From: CAYLLN01 sp033762315 | GTDB lineage: Bacteria; Planctomycetota; Planctomycetia; Pirellulales; Pirellulaceae | Direction: 5' to 3' | Assembly: GCA_033762315.1 (NCBI GenBank) | Contig: JANRLS010000151.1 | Coordinates: forward strand, 1 to 64,000 | Length of the DNA: 64,000 nucleotides | In this document: positions 16,634-24,909 of the stretch, in pieces | Position numbering within the stretch: the first letter of the stretch is position 1 | Layout of the letters: the number at the start of each line of letters is the position of its first letter | Made by a program: the position numbers and the translations under genes | Notes under the pieces: generated by a model | What the model was told of the DNA's origin: nothing | The model's database searches: none | The model's input: only the letters and a program-made list of their open reading frames with translations

Positions 16634-17599
16634 TTACTTCTCGATCACCCAAATGTTCCGAAACGCCACGGGATTCCCGTGGTTTTGCAGAAAGAGGCCG
16701 AGCTTTTCGGGCCCTTCCGGCTTGTTGCCGGGAGTGCCATGCTTGAGCTCCAGGTTGTCGTGAATCACGACGCCATTGTGCTTGATCGTCGCTCGGGCGT
16801 TTTCGATCTTCTTGCCTGATTGATCGAATTTGGCGGCGGTGAAATCGATGTCGTAGGTTTGCCAGGCAAGCGGCGGCAGGCACATGTTCACGGCCGGTTC
16901 GCTGATCGAATAGATGCCGCCACATTCGTTGTTCTTGCCATCGAGACCGAACGAATCGAGTACCTGCAACTCGTAGCGGCCCTGCATATAGACGCCGCTG
17001 TTGCCGCGTCCCTGGCCGCTCGACTTGGGCATGAAGGGGGTCCGAAATTCGATGTGCAGGGTGTGATCGCCTAGCTTGAGCTTGCTCGTGCAATTGGTCG
17101 CGCCAAGCAGATTATCCTCGATGAGCTGGCCCCCCTCGAAGTTGTCAGCAGTCGTGCCGTCGAACAGCACCTTCGCGCCGCTGGGGGCCTTTGCGCCCAG
17201 CGTGGGGCTTGAGCGCTCGGTCTTCTTCAGTTCAGCGACCTTCTGCCCCTCTTGAAAGACAGTTAACACCCCATCCTTGATCGTGGCCGTCCAGGTGTCC
17301 CCCTTCACTTCGACGCTACCGTCCTTGGTTTCGCCAGAGCCCCGCTTGACTTCCCCGCCGCGGCTCCAGCCGGCACCGGGCAGGCCCCCCTTATAGCCAA
17401 CCACGTCGAACTTGCCGTCCCCCTTAGCGATGACCTGCGCGCCCCATTTTTCCTCGCCGGCACTGCCGACGTATTCCCCTTGCACGTCGAAATCGGAGCC
17501 CGCTTCGGCGGCGCTCGTAAAGGCCGCTTTGCCATCGGCGGCGATAGCGGAGGATGCGAAACAGCACACAAGTGAAAGAGCGAAGAGCAAGCGCTGCAT
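16634..17599 (-). CDS. secreted DUF1080 (3-keto-disaccharide hydrolase-like) protein
   Basis: A 321-residue protein with a signal peptide (MQRLLFALSLVCCFASSAIAA). The C-terminal half is the DUF1080 concanavalin-like domain: KVLFDGTTADNFEGG, LHIEFRTPFMP, GRGNSGVYMQGRYELQVLDSFG, TYDIDFTAAKFD, GKKIENARATIKHNGVVIHDN and FRNIWVIEK at the end. This family is highly amplified in planctomycetes and linked to degradation of 3-keto-glycosides. The first 130 residues are a separate β-rich region (GEYVGSAGEEKWGAQVIAKGDGKF, GVLTVFQEGQKVAELKKTERSSP). ATG 17599 is chosen because the signal peptide starts there. Confidence 0.88.
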   Translation of the reverse strand: MQRLLFALSLVCCFASSAIAADGKAAFTSAAEAGSDFDVQGEYVGSAGEEKWGAQVIAKGDGKFDVVGYKGGLPGAGWSRGGEVKRGSGETKDGSVEVKGDTWTATIKDGVLTVFQEGQKVAELKKTERSSPTLGAKAPSGAKVLFDGTTADNFEGGQLIEDNLLGATNCTSKLKLGDHTLHIEFRTPFMPKSSGQGRGNSGVYMQGRYELQVLDSFGLDGKNNECGGIYSISEPAVNMCLPPLAWQTYDIDFTAAKFDQSGKKIENARATIKHNGVVIHDNLELKHGTPGNKPEGPEKLGLFLQNHGNPVAFRNIWVIEK

Positions 17600-17754
17600 G
17601 GCGATATTCCCGGAGAGTGGAGTGGTTCTACGATGCCCAAAGATCGCCCGCATTTTGGACGTCGCCCGTGTCCCTGGCAAGCCGGCGAAACACACCGCAC
17701 TGGGTTTTGCTCACGCGAAACGCCAGCCACCCAGGAGTGGAGTCCGCCGCGTGG

Positions 17755-18711
17755 CTAAGTCGCGGCACGCTCGTCGAGTGTCGGCACGGCGATTTCAGCC
17801 ACGATCTCATCGACGAGCGCCGCGGCGGTGATCTTGCGCAGCCGGCTTTCGGGCTTCAGCAGCAGGCGGTGCGTCAGCACCGGCGCGGCGACCCGCTTCA
17901 CATCGTCGGGCAATACATAGTTGCGTCCACGAACGGCGGCCATGGCCTGCGATGCTCGGAACAGGGCGAGCGAGGCCCGCGGGCTGCCGCCGAGGCTGAT
18001 GTCGTCGTGCTGCCGCGTATCGTGGACGATCTGCAGCAAGTAGCGGCGCACTTTGTCATCGACATACACCTCGCGAACCGCCCGCTGGCAGGCGAGTAGT
18101 TCCTCGACCGAAACCACTGCCGCGAGCGTGTCGATCGGATGCCCGCGATGCAGAAGATCGAGCATTTTCAGCTCGTCGTCGAATGTCGGATAGCCGAGGC
18201 TGAACCGCATCAAGAAGCGGTCGAGCTGAGCCTCCGGCAAGGGGAAGGTTCCCTCGTGATCGACCGGGTTTTGCGTGGCCACCACCAAAAACGGTGGGCC
18301 AAGCCGATGCGTCTCTCCATCCACGGTGACGCGGCTTTCGGCCATTGCCTCGAGTAGGGCGGCTTGCGTGCGGGGAGTGGTGCGGTTGATTTCGTCCGCC
18401 AACAGCACCTGGGCGAAGATGGGGCCAGCGCGAAACTCAAACTCAGCCGTCTTTTGATTAAAGATCGACGCCCCAGTGACATCGCTCGGCAAGAGGTCGG
18501 GCGTGCATTGAATCCGCTTGAACGAACAGCCCAAACTGAGGGCCAGCGCGCGGGCCAGCATCGTTTTCGCGACCCCCGGCACATCCTCTAGCAGGATGTG
18601 CCCCTCGCAGAGCCAGGCGACCAGCGACAGGATAAGCTGTGGCCGCTTGCCAACAATCGCCCGCTCGACATTGGCGATCACGCGCTTGGCCAGGCCGGCG
18701 ACATCTGCCAC
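17755..18711 (-). CDS. MoxR-family AAA+ ATPase
   Basis: A 318-residue AAA+ protein with Walker A GVAKT in LLEDVPGVAKTMLARAL, Walker B LLADEINRTTPRTQAALLEAM, sensor text VVATQNPVDHEGTFPLPEAQLDRF and a C-terminal lid (GGSPRASLALFRASQAMA). MoxR ATPases act as chaperones, usually for neighbouring VWA/DUF58 proteins. Here neither neighbour is one (DUF1080 downstream, thioredoxin/NHL 30 bases upstream), so its partner is not visible locally. A second MoxR lies at 57630-58658 inside a complete VWA operon. Confidence 0.9.
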   Translation of the reverse strand: MADVAGLAKRVIANVERAIVGKRPQLILSLVAWLCEGHILLEDVPGVAKTMLARALALSLGCSFKRIQCTPDLLPSDVTGASIFNQKTAEFEFRAGPIFAQVLLADEINRTTPRTQAALLEAMAESRVTVDGETHRLGPPFLVVATQNPVDHEGTFPLPEAQLDRFLMRFSLGYPTFDDELKMLDLLHRGHPIDTLAAVVSVEELLACQRAVREVYVDDKVRRYLLQIVHDTRQHDDISLGGSPRASLALFRASQAMAAVRGRNYVLPDDVKRVAAPVLTHRLLLKPESRLRKITAAALVDEIVAEIAVPTLDERAAT

Positions 18712-18741
18712 AAGGTTGCTCCGCGATCGTCGTTCGGGCTG

Positions 18742-21210
18742 CTATTCTGAAATCGTGTGTGCCAGCTTCACCGGCCCCGCAGCGCCGTCGGCGGCGACCT
18801 TAAGCGGCACGGTGAAGACCACGGAGCCCACCTTGCACGTGCCGTCTTCCCTCTTGTCTTCGCAATAGTAATAGGTCAGCGAGATGGTCACTTCTTCCTC
18901 CCCCTCGCTGGTCACCGGCACGGCCACGTCGAATTCGGCCACTGGCTTCGGGAGCTTGACGCGGCCCAGGGCAGCCCGATCGATTGGTCCGCTGGCAGCC
19001 GTGGCATCCACCCAATACGACATCGGGGCGAGGTCGTTTACCTTCCACCCCGCGGGAATCTTCAGCGACACTTTCAGGTTGACTTTGCCATCGACCGGCT
19101 TGAGGGTGGTGGCCGCGACTTTCTCTTGCACGGCCCCCTTGAAGCTGGGCTTTTTCGGCGCGGCTGCCGGAGCATTCGGCGAGGCCCCCGGCGCAGCCAG
19201 GCCGGTGATCGCCAGGGTCGTCACTTTGTTTGTCGCCAGGTCGAGGACGCGGATCAGGTGGTTGTTGGTATCGGCGACATAGAGCTTCCCTTTCGCGTGC
19301 GCGAGTCCCGCCGGCTCGTGAAACGCGGGGGGATCGTCGGTACTTCCCGCCGCGCCGATGCCGTTTTTGTTGATGCCCGCCAAGGTGCGACATTCGCCCG
19401 TTTTGGCATCGACGACTTTGATCTTGTGGTTGTAGGTGTCGGCGACATAGAGCTTTCCGGCCACATGCACCACCTCCAGGCAGTGCTGTAGCTTGGCGAC
19501 CGAGCGAGGGCCATCGCGGTCGCCAAAGGCAAACAACCGGCCGCCGGGGAGATTGTCGGAACCCAAAACGGTGGTCACTTGTTTCTTAGGGTCGAACGGC
19601 ACCTTGCGGATGGAGCTCCCCTCGCTGTCGGCAACGTAAAGCCCCGTCGCATCGGCGGATAGGCCACTCGGCTGAGCAAACGACGAGAAACCCTGCATGT
19701 AGGGAGTTCGCGGCAGCAGCGGGCCATCGACGATGTCCTCGCGCCCGTTGCCGGCGTAGGGGCCGATTTCCAGCTCGTCGAGCGGCATCTTCCAAATCTG
19801 GTGCGGGCCGGCCATCGCGATGTAGAGGTCTTTGTCGTGAACCCACAGCGCCCACGGGCTATTGAGCGCCGTCGTGGATGGCGGACCAACCCAGCGTTCC
19901 GGCAAGCGGCCGGCGGCTTGCGCTTGCTCGAGGCCGGGCCAGGCGTGGGCCGCTTGTTCACCGGTGCCGGCGATGGTGGCGACGGTTTTGGTCTTCAGAT
20001 CGACCTTTCGCAGCAGGTGATTCTCGGTATCGGCCACATAGAGCGTGTCGCCATGCAAAAAACACCCCTGCGGATGGTTAAACGACGCGGACTTGAAATC
20101 GCCGTCGGCCCGGCCAATCGCGCCGCTGCCGATGATGTCGAGCAGGCTGCCATCGAGCGATGCGATCACGATCCGATTGTGGTTGCTGTCGCTGATAAAG
20201 AGGCGATTGCCCCGCTCGTCGGCCAAAATTTTGCCGGGAAAGCGGAGCGGCGTGTCGCGCTCGCCGAAGGCTTCCAGTTCCAGATGAAACGGCTTTTCGT
20301 CGAGCAGCTTTTGCTCGCGATACCAGGGGATGGCGTTGTTCAGCACCTCGCGGATCGCCTCGGCCTTGAACTCGCCACTATTGCCCCACACTCCGTTCCC
20401 TTCGGGATCGATCATCACGATCGTCGGCCAACTACTAACGCCATAGGTATCCCATATCGCGTGCTCGTTGTCGTTGACCACGGCGTGCTCGATTTCGTAG
20501 CGCAGGACGGCGGCGCGGATGTTCTCGGCGTCTTTTTCGGTCTCGAATTTGGCCGAATGGACGCCGATCACCACCAGCTCGTTCGGAAATTCCTGCTCCA
20601 GCTTTTTCAGCTCCGGCAAGATATGCATGCAGTTGATGCAGCAGTAGGTCCAAAAGTCGAGCAGAACGAACTTTCCCTTCAGGTCGGCCTTCGTCAGCGG
20701 CCGGCTGTTGATCCATTCCAATCCCTTGGGGAATTCCGGTGCGCTCACCCGGCGGCGGAAGGGATTGGCGGCCTTCGGCGCGGCATCATTTCGAGCGGGA
20801 GCCTGGGCAAGAAGCACTTCCTCCTTCGCCGCCGGATCGGGCGGGGGAATTTCCGACGGTTCGAGCACCTTCTCGCTTTCATCCACCTTGTCGTTCTCCA
20901 CTGGTTTGTCGCTTTCGCCTTTTTTCTCTCCGGAGTCAGAGGTCGATGGTGCGGGTTCCGTTGGAGCGGGGGGCGTGGCCGTCTCAACAGCGGGATTGCC
21001 AGTTGGCTCCGCGGGTTGACTCGCCGGCTTAGTCGATGGCGTGGCAGGAGGAGCCAGTTCGGGACCGGCAGCCTGAGGAATGGCCGGCTCACCCGATACA
21101 GCCACTGGCGGCGGAGGGGTGGACGGCCCGGAGACTTGAGCCTGGCAGGCCAAACCGGCCGACAACCCGATTGCCACCAGCCCCAGCGAAATGCGCAAGC
21201 TGCCAATCAT
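18742..21210 (-). CDS. exported thioredoxin-like protein with NHL repeats (NHLRC2-like)
   Basis: An 822-residue protein with an N-terminal secretory helix (SLRISLGLVAIGLSAGLAC). A Pro/Ser/Glu-rich linker covers residues 25-125. A thioredoxin-like domain lies at about 170-280 (GKFVLLDFWTYCCINCMHILPEL, with CCINC in place of CxxC; SSWPTIVMIDPEG). Then come NHL-type propeller repeats (LFISDSNHNRIVIASLDG, LYVADTENHLLRKVDL, LYVADTYNHKIKVVD, LYVADTNNHLIRVLD), and a final β-domain from about 690. The order matches NHLRC2-type proteins. It may handle disulfides or redox partners in the periplasm; substrates are unknown. The gene reads toward the MoxR gene with a 30-base gap. Confidence 0.85.
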   Translation of the reverse strand: MIGSLRISLGLVAIGLSAGLACQAQVSGPSTPPPPVAVSGEPAIPQAAGPELAPPATPSTKPASQPAEPTGNPAVETATPPAPTEPAPSTSDSGEKKGESDKPVENDKVDESEKVLEPSEIPPPDPAAKEEVLLAQAPARNDAAPKAANPFRRRVSAPEFPKGLEWINSRPLTKADLKGKFVLLDFWTYCCINCMHILPELKKLEQEFPNELVVIGVHSAKFETEKDAENIRAAVLRYEIEHAVVNDNEHAIWDTYGVSSWPTIVMIDPEGNGVWGNSGEFKAEAIREVLNNAIPWYREQKLLDEKPFHLELEAFGERDTPLRFPGKILADERGNRLFISDSNHNRIVIASLDGSLLDIIGSGAIGRADGDFKSASFNHPQGCFLHGDTLYVADTENHLLRKVDLKTKTVATIAGTGEQAAHAWPGLEQAQAAGRLPERWVGPPSTTALNSPWALWVHDKDLYIAMAGPHQIWKMPLDELEIGPYAGNGREDIVDGPLLPRTPYMQGFSSFAQPSGLSADATGLYVADSEGSSIRKVPFDPKKQVTTVLGSDNLPGGRLFAFGDRDGPRSVAKLQHCLEVVHVAGKLYVADTYNHKIKVVDAKTGECRTLAGINKNGIGAAGSTDDPPAFHEPAGLAHAKGKLYVADTNNHLIRVLDLATNKVTTLAITGLAAPGASPNAPAAAPKKPSFKGAVQEKVAATTLKPVDGKVNLKVSLKIPAGWKVNDLAPMSYWVDATAASGPIDRAALGRVKLPKPVAEFDVAVPVTSEGEEEVTISLTYYYCEDKREDGTCKVGSVVFTVPLKVAADGAAGPVKLAHTISE

Positions 21211-21436
21211 TGCGTTCTCCCAGAACGGACAGTAAGCCCCAAGATTGCGTTCCATCGTACCGGACCGGCGGGCCTCGGAAAACTACTTTTGCTCTCTGGC
21301 GGCGATAATGCCATGCCGCGGGTTGCTATTCGGCAACCCGCACCCTGTAGTGGCTTCCGACGGGCGGATCGTTTCATCCCCCATCGGCCCACATTTCATT
21401 ACGCAACGTCGCGATGCGAAGATCGTGGGGATAATG

Positions 21437-23494
21437 TCACCCACTCTTTTCAACAGCCGCCGGGGCCGTCGATTCACCGGCTTCGGCAGCCGCCAGACGC
21501 AGCGCGGCATCGGTGCCGGGAACTACCAGCGGTCCGGGGCTCGTTTCCTCGACAATCCGCTTCAATTCCTTGGCATCGATCGATTCGACTTCGATCAGCT
21601 CCTTGGTCAGCGCCTCCAAAGCGCCGCGCCGCACATCCAGAATGTGCCGCACTTTCTCGATGGACTCATCCAGGATGCGGCGCACCTCCTGATCAATCTC
21701 GCGGAGCGTCTGCTCGCTGCAGTGACGCACCGATTCCTCGCCGCTGGCGATCGCCAAAAATGGCGAGCGATTCGATTCGCGATAGTTCACCCGCCCCAGC
21801 CGGCTCATACCGTATTCCATCACCATGCTGCGGGCGATGGCGGTGGCCCGCTCCAAGTCGTTTTGGGCCCCAGTCGAAATGTCGTGAAAAATGATCTCCT
21901 CAGCTATGGTTCCCGCCAGCAGCACCTGAATGCGGCTTTCGAGCTCCGATTGGGTCATCAAAAAGCGGTCCCCTTCGGGGCGCTGCATCGTGTAGCCCAG
22001 AGCGGCGATGCCGCGGGGAATGATCGACACCTTGTGCACCGGATCGGTGTTCGGCAGGCTATAGGCCACAAGGGCATGGCCGCTTTCGTGATACGCGACG
22101 CGATGCTTCTCGTCGTCGTTCATGATTCGCTGTTTCTTTTCGAGGCCGGCGGTCACGCGCTCGACCCCCTCATTAAATTCCTTCATGCCTACCGCTTGCT
22201 TTTCGCCGCGGGCGGCGAGCAAGGCGGCTTCGTTCACGAGGTTCGCGAGGTCGGCCCCGACAAAGCCGGGGGTGATCGCGGCGACTTCCTTCAGCTCCAC
22301 CGTGGGGTCGAGCTTCACGTTTTTCACATGGACCTTGAGGATGTCCTCTCGCCCCTTGATATCGGGTCGATCGACCAGCACTTGCCGGTCGAACCGTCCG
22401 GCACGCAGCAGGGCCGGATCGAGCGTTTCGGGCCGATTGGTGGCGGCCATCACGATCACGCCGCTGTTGCTGCCAAAGCCATCCATCTCGACGAGCAGGG
22501 CGTTGAGCGTCTGCTCGCGCTCGTCGTGCCCCCCCATGATGCTGGTGCCGCGGCTTTTGCCGAGCGCGTCGAGTTCGTCGATAAAGATGATGCAGGGGGC
22601 CTTGGCCTCGGCCTGCTGGAACATGTCGCGGACGCGGGCGGCCCCGACGCCGACGAACATTTCGACGAAATCGCTGCCGGACAGGCTGAAAAACGGCACC
22701 CCCGCCTCGCCAGCAATCGCCTTGGCGAGCAAGGTTTTGCCCGTGCCCGGCGGGCCGACGAGCAGCACCCCCTTGGGAATGCGGCCCCCGAGGCGCTGAT
22801 ACTTTTCGGGCGAGCGGAGGAAATCGACCACTTCGCGCACTTCTTCAACCGCCTCGTCGATGCCGGCCACGTCGTTGAACGTGACCCCCAAATCCTCCTG
22901 GGCATACAGCTTTCCCCGGCTGCGGCCAAACGACATCGGCGAGCCCGCTCCGATCAGGCGGCGGAGCATGAAATAGATCATTACGACCGTGATGACGGTC
23001 AGCAAAATCCACGGGCTGAGCGCTTCCCACTGATTCGGCCCGCCGTCGAAGCGATATTCGATGCCCGCCTTATCAAGCTCGTCGGTCATCGCTTTACGAT
23101 ACGAATCCTCACTCGGCAAGTTGGTTTTGAACGGAACCTTTTCGCGAAAGACATCGACCACCGGCACTTTGGCTTGGGGGTCTTCCTTGAGCGTGCCAAT
23201 GTCGATGGTGCCAGTGATCGAACGATCTTTGACGACAACCGACCGCAGGCTCGAAATGCGCTCCGGTGGATTGGTTTTCGACCCCGTTTCGCCGACATCG
23301 ACCGAACCCTTGGCTCCGCCGGCACTCGCTTGAATCAGGCGGCGGAGGTCTTGCGGGCGGATATCGCGCTGAAAGAGGGACGAAACCCAAAACGCCACGA
23401 GCAGCCCCGTGGCGACGATCAACCCCGCCCAGAGCAGCAGATTCGAGCCGCTCGTGCCGTTGCCATCTCCCTTTTGACGGTTATCTTGCCCCAT
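21437..23494 (-). CDS. ftsH: ATP-dependent zinc metalloprotease FtsH
   Basis: A 685-residue membrane protease. Two membrane helices flank a periplasmic domain (about residues 20-40 and 160-183). The AAA module has Walker A GPPGTGKT (247-254), Walker B IIFIDELDA (302-310) and the second region of homology ATNRPETLDPALLRAGRFDR (351-370). The zinc site HESGH is at 469-473. FtsH degrades misfolded membrane proteins and regulators such as LpxC. It is slightly longer than E. coli FtsH, with an Asn/Gly-rich N-terminus. It is monocistronic, divergent from dxr. Confidence 0.96.
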   Translation of the reverse strand: MGQDNRQKGDGNGTSGSNLLLWAGLIVATGLLVAFWVSSLFQRDIRPQDLRRLIQASAGGAKGSVDVGETGSKTNPPERISSLRSVVVKDRSITGTIDIGTLKEDPQAKVPVVDVFREKVPFKTNLPSEDSYRKAMTDELDKAGIEYRFDGGPNQWEALSPWILLTVITVVMIYFMLRRLIGAGSPMSFGRSRGKLYAQEDLGVTFNDVAGIDEAVEEVREVVDFLRSPEKYQRLGGRIPKGVLLVGPPGTGKTLLAKAIAGEAGVPFFSLSGSDFVEMFVGVGAARVRDMFQQAEAKAPCIIFIDELDALGKSRGTSIMGGHDEREQTLNALLVEMDGFGSNSGVIVMAATNRPETLDPALLRAGRFDRQVLVDRPDIKGREDILKVHVKNVKLDPTVELKEVAAITPGFVGADLANLVNEAALLAARGEKQAVGMKEFNEGVERVTAGLEKKQRIMNDDEKHRVAYHESGHALVAYSLPNTDPVHKVSIIPRGIAALGYTMQRPEGDRFLMTQSELESRIQVLLAGTIAEEIIFHDISTGAQNDLERATAIARSMVMEYGMSRLGRVNYRESNRSPFLAIASGEESVRHCSEQTLREIDQEVRRILDESIEKVRHILDVRRGALEALTKELIEVESIDAKELKRIVEETSPGPLVVPGTDAALRLAAAEAGESTAPAAVEKSG

Positions 23495-23751
23495 GCGATC
23501 CAGTCCTTTTGTTGCCTGTTTGGGCGGCGTGACGCGAAAATTGCCCGCCCTACGCGGGCCGGTCCAGATTGCCCCACCAGGGGCGAATCCAGTAGAACGG
23601 CATTATCGCGGGCCGCCAGTTTTTTCGTGGCTGCGTTCGCAAGCGGCCGCGGACCACCAATCCGAACACTTCTGCATTCTTGTCGCCAGCCGCCGGGCTG
23701 GCAAGCATCGGGCCAGTCGCGGCCGACCGATTGTGGCGAGACACATCCTTC

Positions 23752-24909
23752 ATGAGCCAAATTCCCCGCAGAATCGCCCTGCTTGGCTCGACCGGCAGCA
23801 TCGGACGCAGCACGCTGGAGGTGGTTCGTCATTCGTGCGGCTCGATGCAAGTCGTAGCCCTATCAGCACATCGCTCGCTAGCGGAGCTTTGCCAGCAGGC
23901 GGTCGAGTTTCGTCCAATGTTCGTCGTTGCCGCCAGCGAACAAGAGGCCCGCCGGCATGATTGGTCGAGCTTGCCTGCCGAAACGGAATTGCTCATTGGC
24001 GATGCAGGCAACGAGCGAATCGCCCAGTTGTCCGAGGTCGATGTCGTTGTGGCGGCAATCGTCGGAAGTGCTGGCCTGACAGGGACTTGGGCCGCGCTCG
24101 ATGCAGGCAAGACTGTCGCCCTGGCGAACAAAGAGACCCTGGTGATGGCCGGTCCGCAAGTGATGCGTCTGGCCCGCGAACGACGGGCCACGATCCTTCC
24201 CGTCGATAGCGAGCATTCGGCCGTTTTCCAGCTACTGGATGGCCGCCCAGCGAGCAGCGTCACCCGGATTATCCTGACCGCCAGCGGCGGGCCGTTTCGC
24301 ACTTGGACGGCCGCCCGCATGGAGCAAGCGACCGTGGCCGACGCCCTAGCTCACCCCACCTGGAAGATGGGTCCGAAGATCACGGTCGATTCGGCTACGA
24401 TGATGAACAAGGCGCTGGAAATCATAGAGGCCCGCTGGCTTTTTGATTTGCTGCCAGAACGGATTGGAGTGGTGGTGCATCCGCAGTCGGTGGTGCACTC
24501 GCTGGTCGAATTTATCGATGGTTCGGTCGTCGCCCAGCTAAGCCCCCCCGATATGCGGTTGCCGATACAATATGCCCTGACTTGGCCGGTGCGGCTCGAT
24601 TCGCCAGCGCGTAAGCTGAATCTGGATAAGGCTTTACAGCTCGATTTTGAGCCGCCAGACGAGAGCCGATTTCCGGCCCTGGCGCTCGGCGGAGAGGTTG
24701 CAGCGGCGGGGGGGACGGCCGGCGCGGTGCTAAATGCGGCCAACGAAGCGGCAGTGGCCCGGTTTTTGGCGGGAGAGCTTCGTTTTCCGCAAATTGTGGC
24801 CGCCTGCCGGTCCGTTTTGGCTGGGCACTCGTATAATTCTGATCCGAACTTGGCAGAACTCTTAAGGCTCGATGTCTGGGCCCGGCAGGAGGTTGCGCGG
24901 TGGAAATGA
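23752..24909 (+). CDS. dxr: 1-deoxy-D-xylulose 5-phosphate reductoisomerase
   Basis: A 385-residue DXR, second enzyme of the MEP isoprenoid pathway, converting DXP to MEP with NADPH. Motifs: the dinucleotide site LGSTGSIGRSTLEVV (11-25), ALANKETLVMAG, the metal and substrate site PVDSEHSAVFQLL, KITVDSATMMNKALEIIEA and HPQSVVHSLVEFIDGS. ATG 23752 fits the first β-strand; the in-frame upstream stretch to 23680 is not conserved in character. It overlaps the rseP start by 10 bases, an arrangement common in bacteria, where dxr and rseP are neighbours. Confidence 0.95.
   Translation: MSQIPRRIALLGSTGSIGRSTLEVVRHSCGSMQVVALSAHRSLAELCQQAVEFRPMFVVAASEQEARRHDWSSLPAETELLIGDAGNERIAQLSEVDVVVAAIVGSAGLTGTWAALDAGKTVALANKETLVMAGPQVMRLARERRATILPVDSEHSAVFQLLDGRPASSVTRIILTASGGPFRTWTAARMEQATVADALAHPTWKMGPKITVDSATMMNKALEIIEARWLFDLLPERIGVVVHPQSVVHSLVEFIDGSVVAQLSPPDMRLPIQYALTWPVRLDSPARKLNLDKALQLDFEPPDESRFPALALGGEVAAAGGTAGAVLNAANEAAVARFLAGELRFPQIVAACRSVLAGHSYNSDPNLAELLRLDVWARQEVARWK
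24887..24892 (+). promoter_or_regulatory. ribosome binding site AGGAGG for rseP
   Basis: A perfect AGGAGG inside the end of dxr. It is 7 bases from GTG 24900 and 13 from ATG 24906, so the GTG is the better start, although the ATG overlaps the dxr stop as ATGA. Confidence 0.6.

Noticed and set aside
21245..23755. 836-residue plus-strand open frame opposite ftsH
   Set aside because: FtsH on the minus strand carries every family motif. The antisense product has no recognisable domain and is rich in His, Gln and Arg, as expected of a shadow.
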